Source of the DNA: Clostridiales bacterium
GTDB lineage: Bacteria > Bacillota > Clostridia > Saccharofermentanales > UBA5734
Direction: 5' to 3'
NCBI GenBank assembly: GCA_003532195.1
Contig: DOFA01000173.1
Coordinates: 1-15,827 of the forward strand
DNA: 15,827 nucleotides
The position numbers and the translations under genes were made by a program. Each line of letters begins with the position of its first letter. Position 1 is the stretch's first letter. A model generated the notes under the pieces. The model was not told the origin of the DNA and did no database searches. It worked only from the letters and a program-made list of their open reading frames with translations. Of this stretch, positions 1-6,584 are shown piece after piece.

Positions 1-31
1 CGGTACTTGATCACAGAATGAGGTTATATCT

Positions 32-3000
32 ATGATGAAAAATCCTGACAAGCCCCCGATCAACCTGACGGAATGGGGCCAGGCTTTTGATTGGAATGAC
101 ACTCAGAGAAGCGGGATGACATATTTCCCGCTCCATCCGCAGATCAATCCGCAGGCGATTGATGACGTCGGGATGGTTTGGCTTCCCGTCTGGCATCCGG
201 AATCCGGCACCTGGTCAATTGGCTTTGAGTGGGATGAACCGCGGGAAGTCGCGGGCGTCGAGCTCGTTTACGCCGATGCCGCATCCCTGCCCGATCCGCG
301 CGATGTCCGGATCCTGTACTGGAACAGCCATTGGCCGACGCCGATGCCGGAACGCTGGCAGGGCGCGCGCAGCGCCTGGATCGAAACCGAGGACCCGCGG
401 CAGGGGCAATGGATTTGGGCCCGCGGCGACGTCAACGCCGGCGGCCTGACGCAGGCTTTTTCTTTTGATCCGTTGGATATTACGGAAATCAAAGACGACC
501 TCCGGCTCGAATGGGCCGAAGAATATAACGTGACTTATCGGAAAACGCTGAAAGTGCGCCTGGCTATTAAAGGGAACATCAGGCCGGTCCTTTCCTCCGT
601 CAAGATTCAAGGAACCGCGCATCTCGAAGAGCAAGCCGCGGAAATCCGGTTTGGCTGCCTGGGCGCCCAGGAAAACTGGTCCGGCAGCCTCCAGATCACC
701 AACGGCAGCATCCTGGCGCTGGAACCGGTCGCTTTCCAGGCTGGCGACATCCTGAATCCCGATCAGAGCTGGATCTGTCAAACCGCCGGCACACCCAAAG
801 GGATCCGGGTCAATTTCCAGATGACTGTCGGCAGTCGGGCCCCGGGCGATCAAACCCTGCTCACCCTGCGGTCCCAAACCCGCAATTTGACCTTCCTGGC
901 CGCCGATCTGGCGTCGGGGCCGATCTGGATTAAGGACTATGGCGTCCTGGCGAGCCGTCCGCTGCCTGATGCCGACTGGCAAAAAGCAATCGGGCAGGTT
1001 CAAACCGGCCGGAAGCCGATTTACAGCCGGGTCGCCGAAGAACCGGAGCAGTCCTACGCCCGCGCGGCAGCCGAGATTCCCCCGCTCGACGTCACGAAAC
1101 AGGCTCCCTTTGGGCGGTATACGATACTGGGCTGGGAAGGGGTCCGGCAGAAATTTGCTTTGCGCTATAACGGCGAGATTTTTGCCGACAAGCACCTGGT
1201 CAAAATGGCTGGGCGCGACGCCGCGAAAGTTCGCTGGGCCGGCAATAGCATCCACTTCCGCTTCGGCACCGGCGATCCGGTTGACTTCCGCCAACGCAAG
1301 GATGCCAGCCGGCAATGGATGCTAGCGCCGCAGCTCCCGGTCTATCTGACCCAATGGGAAGACCGCGAGATCGAGTTCACCCAGACGGCTTTCGGCGCCC
1401 TGATCAACGGCCCGGTCGCCGGTCCGGACGGTATCGCCGGCGATGAAGACCTCGCGGCCCTGGTTCGCTTGAAAATTCGCAACACGACCGAAGGCCGTAA
1501 AAAGATTGTCTTGTCCCTCGATATCACGCCGGCCGAGGAGCTGCAGCTGGAAGGCGATGATCTGGTGGCCCTGGGCAGGGTCGCCCCCGCGGAGTCGGTC
1601 AAAGACGGCTGGAAAGTGCAGACCTACCCGGAGCCCAGATACCGGCTGCACTTTGACCAGAAGGGCCAGGGCCGGCTGAAGGTCCAGCCGCTGTCGGAAG
1701 GCGGCATCATCACCAGCGCCATGACGATCGACCGCAACCATTTTACGCATTTCGGCGACACCCCTCAGGAGCCACCGCTGACGACGGCGATTGCCAACGC
1801 CCTGACCTACGAAATCGAGCTGCCGGGCTTCGCCAGCCATGAAATAGATCTCTTGATCCCGTTTACGACCTATTCGCTGGCAGGCGGCCGGAAAATCGCC
1901 GGGGGCCTGTCCTTTGACCGCAAACTGGAGGAAGTCGCGGCCTTCTGGCAGGGCTTTCACGGCCGGGGGGCGCAGGTCGGTCTGCCGGACCCGATCCTGG
2001 AATCTTTCCTGAAAGCCGTGCCCTGGCATATTATGATGACCGCCAACCGGGATCCCGATTCCGGCAATTATCTGGTTCCCGCCGGCTCCTATGCCTACGA
2101 TGTCTGCGGCAACGAGGCCTGCATGCAGATCCGTCTGCTCGATCTGCTCGGGTATCACCGCCATGCCGAAAAATACCTGGATACCTTTATACGCACGCAA
2201 GGCGCGCAGATGCCGGACGGCAATTTCACATCGGCCGAGGGCGCCCTGGTCGCGGTCAACTTTGACGCCGGAGAAATGGCCCTGGGCGTGTTCGGCTACA
2301 ATCTGGATCATGGCTGCCTGATGAGCTGCCTGGCCGACCATTACTTTCTCAGCGGCGACCGGGATTGGCTGCGGCGCGCGGCGCCCTGTTTGATCCAGGC
2401 CTGCGAATTCGTTTTCCGGGAGCGCCGGGCGACCATGCTGGCCGATGAGGACGGCAGCCGCATCCACCAGTATGGCCTGCTGCCGATGGGGCACCTGGAA
2501 GACAACAGCGAGTGGCAGTACTGGTTTGCCGTCAACGGCCAGGCCTGCGGTGGCATCCTGCGCATCGCCCGGGCGTTGGCGGATATCGGGCATCCCGAAG
2601 CGGCCAGGCTTGAGTGCGAAGGTAAAGCTTATCGCCAGGACATCCGGGCGGCCGTGCAGCGAGCCATGGAAGAGTCCCCGGTTGTGCAAATCCCAGATGG
2701 CAGCTATATTCCGCACGTGCCGACGCGGACGGCCATCCGCGGCCGGGATTGGGGCTGGTTCCGGGAAGCCGGTTACGGGCCGCTGCACCTGGTCGACGGC
2801 CTGGTCCTCGATCCCAACGACGAAAAAGTGACCTGGATCCTGAACGACCAGGAGGACAACCTGTTTGTCAGCCGCAATTACGGCCGGGCCGTGGACCTGG
2901 AAAAGTACTGGTTCAGCCGGGGCGGCGTCACCATCCAGGCCAACGTTCTCAATAATGGGCTGGCTTATCTCGCCCGCGGCCAGACCGCCCATGCCATCCG

Positions 3001-3487
3001 CGCCCTGTATAACAACATCGGCCAGCACCTGTACCCGGATGTTATGGTCTTCAGCGAGCACCCCGTTGCCGAACTGGGCAGCGGTTTCGGGCCGTTCTTC
3101 AAGACCCCGGATGAAGCCCAGTTCTTGGTCTGGCTAAGAAATTACCTGGTCCGGGAAGACGGCCGCAATCTCTGGATCTGTCCGGGCGCGCCGCGGCAAT
3201 GGTATGCTTACGGCCAGACCATCAAGGTCAGCGGCTTGGCCAGCGCCTTCGGCGAATTGGACTTTTACATCGAGTGCGTTGCCGATCCGGCGATCCTGCA
3301 TGCCTCGATCAAGATGCCGACCCGGCGGATCCCGGCGGAAACTTATGTCCGCTTGCGCCATCCGGACGGCCGGAAAATGCGGCGGGTTCTGGTCAACGGC
3401 AAGGACTATCATTTATTTGACAAGGAGCAGGAGCTTGTCATTCTGCGGGACTGGCAGGATACGGCAGATATAATCGTCCAGTTTTGA
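32..3487 (+). CDS. Six-hairpin (alpha/alpha)6 glycosidase-like protein, 1151 aa
   Basis: Probably a cytoplasmic glycoside hydrolase or related enzyme acting on imported oligosaccharides; the substrate is unknown. There is no signal peptide. The N-terminal ~640 residues look beta-rich, with Trp/Asp-rich sandwich-like segments. From about residue 650 the protein looks like a six-hairpin toroid: an entry helix with the motif MTANRDPDSGNY, then YNLDHGCLMSCLADHYF near residue 755, GHLEDNSEWQYWF at 820-832 (E823, D824 and E827 are acidic active-site candidates) and a WGWFREAGYGP segment near 907. A short beta-rich tail follows, as in many GH-G/GH-L/GH-M clan enzymes. The start is the first of two tandem ATGs, with GAGG at 20-23 placed 8 nt upstream. 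It is GC-rich like the GH31 gene at 6585-8681. I recognise the fold type but cannot assign a CAZy family. The fold call is inference from motif style; the catalytic residues are guesses. Confidence 0.8.
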   Translation: MMKNPDKPPINLTEWGQAFDWNDTQRSGMTYFPLHPQINPQAIDDVGMVWLPVWHPESGTWSIGFEWDEPREVAGVELVYADAASLPDPRDVRILYWNSHWPTPMPERWQGARSAWIETEDPRQGQWIWARGDVNAGGLTQAFSFDPLDITEIKDDLRLEWAEEYNVTYRKTLKVRLAIKGNIRPVLSSVKIQGTAHLEEQAAEIRFGCLGAQENWSGSLQITNGSILALEPVAFQAGDILNPDQSWICQTAGTPKGIRVNFQMTVGSRAPGDQTLLTLRSQTRNLTFLAADLASGPIWIKDYGVLASRPLPDADWQKAIGQVQTGRKPIYSRVAEEPEQSYARAAAEIPPLDVTKQAPFGRYTILGWEGVRQKFALRYNGEIFADKHLVKMAGRDAAKVRWAGNSIHFRFGTGDPVDFRQRKDASRQWMLAPQLPVYLTQWEDREIEFTQTAFGALINGPVAGPDGIAGDEDLAALVRLKIRNTTEGRKKIVLSLDITPAEELQLEGDDLVALGRVAPAESVKDGWKVQTYPEPRYRLHFDQKGQGRLKVQPLSEGGIITSAMTIDRNHFTHFGDTPQEPPLTTAIANALTYEIELPGFASHEIDLLIPFTTYSLAGGRKIAGGLSFDRKLEEVAAFWQGFHGRGAQVGLPDPILESFLKAVPWHIMMTANRDPDSGNYLVPAGSYAYDVCGNEACMQIRLLDLLGYHRHAEKYLDTFIRTQGAQMPDGNFTSAEGALVAVNFDAGEMALGVFGYNLDHGCLMSCLADHYFLSGDRDWLRRAAPCLIQACEFVFRERRATMLADEDGSRIHQYGLLPMGHLEDNSEWQYWFAVNGQACGGILRIARALADIGHPEAARLECEGKAYRQDIRAAVQRAMEESPVVQIPDGSYIPHVPTRTAIRGRDWGWFREAGYGPLHLVDGLVLDPNDEKVTWILNDQEDNLFVSRNYGRAVDLEKYWFSRGGVTIQANVLNNGLAYLARGQTAHAIRALYNNIGQHLYPDVMVFSEHPVAELGSGFGPFFKTPDEAQFLVWLRNYLVREDGRNLWICPGAPRQWYAYGQTIKVSGLASAFGELDFYIECVADPAILHASIKMPTRRIPAETYVRLRHPDGRKMRRVLVNGKDYHLFDKEQELVILRDWQDTADIIVQF

Positions 3488-3502
3488 GCCGGGGCGCAAT
3501 AG

Positions 3503-4162
3503 AAGTTTAACGGAGATGTGTTAAATTTGATCCAGACGGATGAAACAGATCGAGTGGTGGAGCGTAAGGATATTCCCCTGTTTGATAATCAGGCGTTTCG
3601 TGAAGCGGTTATCAATGCAGTGCTCCACAACTATTGGGTCGGAGGCAATGAACCTATGATATCGGTTTTCTCGGATAGAATTGAAATATTATCAAGAGGA
3701 ACGCTTGCACCAGCTCAGACAATGGAGGGCTTTTATCAGGGTGAATCTGTTCCTGTGAATGATAAGCTGTCGGAGATCTTCCTGCAGCTGCATATCAGTG
3801 AGAAGTCAGGCAGAGGTGTTCCAAAGATTACCGAAACCTATGGCAAAGACGCCTTTTCATTCAGAGAAAACTCTATCGTAGTTACGATTCCATTTAACCG
3901 AATTCATGCGGTTGGGAATAAAGTTGGGGATATGATTGGGAATAAGGATAAGATTATCGATACAAAGAAGATGCTAAATGCCAGAAGGCAGAGAATCATC
4001 ACTGAGATGAGTGATAATCCCAATATCACGATAGCAGAATTGATTTCCATTCTTTCTATCAGTGAAACCGCTGTAGAGAACAACCTGGCTTTTCTTCGGA
4101 CGAATGGATACATTGAAAGAATCGGTTCGAAGGAAACCGGATATTGGAGAGTAATTGAATAA
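3503..4162 (+). pseudogene. 5'-truncated AlbA/RecG-like ATP-binding transcriptional regulator remnant
   Basis: This is the C-terminal part of the family of regulators that carry an AlbA_2 (Schlafen-like) domain followed by a GHKL-type ATPase-like domain (HATPase_c_4) and a winged helix. The visible parts are the N-box-like helix FREAVINAVLHNYW, the segment DRIEILSRGTL, the glycine motif SGRGVPKI, a low-complexity GNKVGDMIGNK spacer typical of the family, and a C-terminal winged helix (ITIAELISILSISETAVE). The whole AlbA_2 domain is missing. The only possible start is GTG at 3518, which has GGAG just 2 nt before it. The same frame is open back to 3503 and reads KFNGDV, which still looks like family sequence, so the gene was cut rather than starting here. 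The break lies within 16 nt of the stop of the upstream glycosidase gene. It is AT-richer than that neighbour. A 214-residue product from GTG is possible but unlikely to work normally. Confidence 0.75.
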
Positions 4163-4217
4163 GAGACTTTGTTGTTAATCCCTTTGATCGCGCCTCTTTT
4201 CCAATCTGTTTGGCCGA

Positions 4218-5492
4218 TTATTCATCATTTCGACCTCCCAGTAAATTTGAAAGATCGGGAACTGCACCATAATTTCCAAGAAGATAATTCTTTTCATAAT
4301 TTGCATCTTTGCGTATTTTCATTCCATTCGGCTCCATGAAATCACTTAGTGAATAGAGTTCCGAAACATTATTGTTCTTCTCTGTAAACCAGATTTCATC
4401 CCGTCTTAACAGGCCCATATCCATATAAATCGTATTGTGCGTAGTGAATATCAACTGAGCATTATTGGGATTTTTTTCAGGATCTGCAAATGTCAAGATG
4501 ATATTCCTCATTAACAACGGGTGAAGCTTTATATCTATTTCGTCGGCAAATAAAATGCTGCCCTTATTTAAAACATCATTAAGCACTTGATAGAGTGAAA
4601 ACATTTTGATCGTCCCTGATGACTCATCATCAAAAGGAATTCTCACTAGATCATCAGAATTGTTATAACTATGAACAGCGAAAACTTGATAAGCGTCTTT
4701 GTTACGTTCCTCTGATTTTGGATACTTTTTGAATTCAAAATCAACAATAGAACGATCAAAAGAGTGCATAAAATCAAGCAGCCTGGCTCTTGCTTCATTA
4801 TCATCCACGATCCCTTTGGGCAATCTCTTGGATAGAATCCCATCATAAAGAAAATTACTGCAATCAATCGGCTCATTGGCCATAAACCAATCGCGAACTG
4901 CAACCAAATCCTTTACCTTAAGTTTTGCACCAAGTGATACTAACAATACCCTCTCATCTAAAGATATCTCTAGGTTTTGACTATACTTTTTTAGATTTAC
5001 GTTATACTCAATGTCTTTATTTCTCTGTCGGTAAAAAACAGTTTTATATTCCAAATTTCGAAAAATACCAGTTTTAGAATTTGTCTTTAACCATTCCTCA
5101 CAAACACCATCTTTATCAAGTATAAATCCATAATTATAGTATTTGTCTCTTCCTTCAGACGACACAACGTAATAAATTTCAAATTCGCTTGATTTATCTT
5201 TACTATCACTCATGGCAAATGGCTTAAGCACTAAATGTGAGAGGTTTTTCTCATTATTGTCCTCACTAAAATAAAACGACCGAACAACATAAGAAGTCAT
5301 AAATTCAAATGCTGAATAAGCCGTTGACTTGCCGCTGGCATTTGCACCATAGATTGCAGCAATTGGTAAAACCTTATCATTTCCAACCAATCGAACATGT
5401 GTAGCTAATTCATTGCTGCCACTTGCGCGCATATCAAGGGTAGTGTCCCCCTCAAATGATTTGTAATTTGAAAAATAAAACTGAAGAAGCAT
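4218..5492 (-). CDS. AAA15-family ATPase (COG1106, RloA/AbiL-like), 424 aa
   Basis: An ABC/SMC-type ATPase of the OLD-like AAA15 group, known from RloA, AbiLii and related anti-phage or anticodon-nuclease loci. It starts with the typical LLQFYFSNYKSF segment. Walker A is GANASGKST (49-57), a signature-like SSGT lies at 291-294, Walker B is ILFADEID (313-320), and the switch histidine is in TTHNT (350-354). The central ~200 residues between Walker A and the signature form the family's usual insertion. The start ATG has GGAGGG (5500-5505) 7 nt upstream. Family members are usually followed by an RloB-like partner (COG1106 next to a TOPRIM-like protein). Here the gene ends 56 bp before the convergent regulator remnant, with no partner on its strand, so it is an orphan. 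It is AT-rich compared with the flanking glycosidase genes, which supports horizontal acquisition. The ATPase call is firm; the defence role is inferred from family and context. Confidence 0.9.
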   Translation of the reverse strand: MLLQFYFSNYKSFEGDTTLDMRASGSNELATHVRLVGNDKVLPIAAIYGANASGKSTAYSAFEFMTSYVVRSFYFSEDNNEKNLSHLVLKPFAMSDSKDKSSEFEIYYVVSSEGRDKYYNYGFILDKDGVCEEWLKTNSKTGIFRNLEYKTVFYRQRNKDIEYNVNLKKYSQNLEISLDERVLLVSLGAKLKVKDLVAVRDWFMANEPIDCSNFLYDGILSKRLPKGIVDDNEARARLLDFMHSFDRSIVDFEFKKYPKSEERNKDAYQVFAVHSYNNSDDLVRIPFDDESSGTIKMFSLYQVLNDVLNKGSILFADEIDIKLHPLLMRNIILTFADPEKNPNNAQLIFTTHNTIYMDMGLLRRDEIWFTEKNNNVSELYSLSDFMEPNGMKIRKDANYEKNYLLGNYGAVPDLSNLLGGRNDE

Positions 5493-5524
5493 ACTTCATC
5501 CCTCCGAAAGTCATGTTTGAATCT

Positions 5525-5553
5525 ATAATACACTAAGCGAAAAATAAAAGCAA
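5525..5553 (-). promoter_or_regulatory. Sigma-A-like promoter for the AAA15 ATPase
   Basis: On the minus strand, TTGCTT (5548-5553) and TATTAT (5525-5530) are separated by 17 bp. They lie just upstream of the GGAGGG ribosome binding site and the ATG at 5492. A 21-bp palindrome lies immediately upstream of the -35 box. The boxes are recognised by eye; no transcription start is known. Confidence 0.55.
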
Positions 5554-5556
5554 TTA

Positions 5557-5577
5557 AATTGAGAATGTTTCTCAATT
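5557..5577. promoter_or_regulatory. 21-bp palindrome next to the ATPase promoter (Fur-box-like)
   Basis: This is a perfect inverted repeat with 9-bp arms AATTGAGAA and TTCTCAATT around TGT. The core TGAGAAT-G-TTTCTCA resembles the 7-1-7 Fur-family operator pattern, with one mismatch in symmetry. It ends 3 bp upstream of the ATPase -35 box on the minus strand and lies about 110 bp before the MerR promoter on the plus strand. The position suits an operator. No T-run follows, so a terminator is unlikely. The palindrome is seen directly; the Fur assignment is only a resemblance. Confidence 0.45.
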
Positions 5578-5685
5578 ATATTGCTGCATATTACGTATCA
5601 TGTTCAGTCCATGAAGAAAAGTGCTTTGTGGTTACATATATTTGCTAAAAATTTGTTAGCAGCGAAATTGTTGTATGACTACCTC

Positions 5686-5716
5686 TTGACTATAACGTAG
5701 CGTCATCCTTTATATT
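5686..5716 (+). promoter_or_regulatory. MerR-type promoter with 19-bp spacer and operator dyad
   Basis: TTGACT (5686-5691) and TATATT (5711-5716) are separated by 19 bp. This overlong spacer is the hallmark of promoters activated by MerR-family proteins through DNA distortion. Within it lies the dyad TGACTATAACGTAGCGTCA (5687-5705), which is symmetric as TGAC..TA...TA..GTCA and centred in the spacer as expected for a MerR operator. The MerR/TipA gene begins about 50 nt downstream, so autoregulation is the natural reading. Confidence 0.75.
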
Positions 5717-5769
5717 AGAGGCAGAGTTAATTTTATTTTGAATACGACTTGTATTCAGAAGGGGGATCT

Positions 5770-6525
5770 TTGGAGTATAGCATCAACAAGCTGGCAAAAC
5801 TGGCGGGGATCAGCGTCCGGACCTTGCACTACTACGATGAAATCGAACTGCTTGCTCCGAAAAGGATCAGCAGCAACGGTTATCGCGTGTACGGGCCCCA
5901 GGAAATCGATCGCCTCCAGCAGATTTTATTTTACCGCGAACTCGGTGTGCCGCTTGATGAGATTAAAAGGTTGATCGGGTCGAAAAATTATGACGGCATC
6001 GTGGCGCTGCAGGGCCATCTGTCGGCAATGAAAGCCAAAAGGGATCAGATCGATCGGTTAATTGCCAATCTGGAGAAAACCATTGCCGCAGCGAAAGGGG
6101 AAACCATCATGAGCGATCAGGAAAAGTTTACCGGTTTTAAGCAGAAGCTGATTGAGGAAAACGAAAAGCAGTATGGCCGGGAAATCCGGGCTAGATACGG
6201 TGACGCTGTTGTCGAGGCCAGCAATGCCAAAATGATGGGATTGACGACCGAGCAATATGAGAAAACCCAGGATCTGTCCCGCCGCATCAATGAATCCTTG
6301 AAACTGGCCTATGCGCAGGGCGACCCGGCCGGCGAGCTGGCCCAGAAGGTCTGTGCCCTGCATCGGGAATGGCTGGGGTATTTTTGGCAGCATTACTCGA
6401 AAGAAGCGCATCTTGGGCTGGCGCAATCTTATGTCGATGATCCGCGTTTTCGAAAATATTACGACGACATCGCCGAGGGCTGTGCGGAATTCCTGCGCGA
6501 TGCCCTGCAGGTTTACTGTCAGTAA
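5770..6525 (+). CDS. MerR-family regulator with TipAS ligand-binding domain, 251 aa
   Basis: A TipAL-like transcription activator. An N-terminal winged-helix MerR domain (residues 3-70: YSINKLAKLAGISVRTLHYY, then the wing SSNGYRVYG) is followed by a dimerisation coiled coil (about 75-112) and a C-terminal all-helical TipAS/SkgA-type antibiotic-recognition domain (about 114-251). In Streptomyces the TipAS domain binds thiopeptides, and related proteins bind varied hydrophobic drugs; the ligand here is unknown. I place the start at TTG 5770, because AAGGGGG (5759-5765) sits 4 nt upstream and the protein then begins MEYSINKLAKLAG like other family members. A longer frame from TTG 5749 would put the ribosome site inside the gene. 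It lies behind a 19-bp-spacer promoter and ends 60 bp from the convergent GH31 gene. No obvious target gene besides itself is seen in the window. Confidence 0.9.
   Translation: MEYSINKLAKLAGISVRTLHYYDEIELLAPKRISSNGYRVYGPQEIDRLQQILFYRELGVPLDEIKRLIGSKNYDGIVALQGHLSAMKAKRDQIDRLIANLEKTIAAAKGETIMSDQEKFTGFKQKLIEENEKQYGREIRARYGDAVVEASNAKMMGLTTEQYEKTQDLSRRINESLKLAYAQGDPAGELAQKVCALHREWLGYFWQHYSKEAHLGLAQSYVDDPRFRKYYDDIAEGCAEFLRDALQVYCQ
6094..6111 (+). promoter_or_regulatory. Internal ribosome binding site and start for a TipAS-like short form
   Basis: Inside the MerR gene, AAAGGGGA (6094-6101) precedes an in-frame ATG (6109-6111) by 7 nt. The ATG falls exactly at the border between the coiled coil and the TipAS domain, and translation from it would give a 138-residue ligand-binding domain starting MSDQEKF. 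Streptomyces tipA is known to produce such an independent short form from an internal start. The ribosome site is seen directly; its use is inferred. Confidence 0.5.
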
Positions 6526-6584
6526 TTCGTCGGGTCATTCGCCAGGCTTGCCAGCGCTGCCGGTATGATCTTGCTTTTGATCTG

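Noticed and set aside
215..1315. Long minus-strand frames opposite the glycosidase, GH31 and SNF2 genes (several hundred codons each).
   Set aside because: They mirror the GC-rich codon pattern of genuine genes, show no domains and have no ribosome sites.
5643..5661. Inverted repeat TGCTAA-7-TTAGCA between the ATPase and MerR promoters.
   Set aside because: Short arms in AT-rich DNA, no T-run and no clear position relative to either promoter.
6526..6584. Bidirectional terminator between the convergent MerR and GH31 genes (GCTGCC...GGCAGC).
   Set aside because: The 6-bp arms are 26 nt apart and no T-run follows on either strand.
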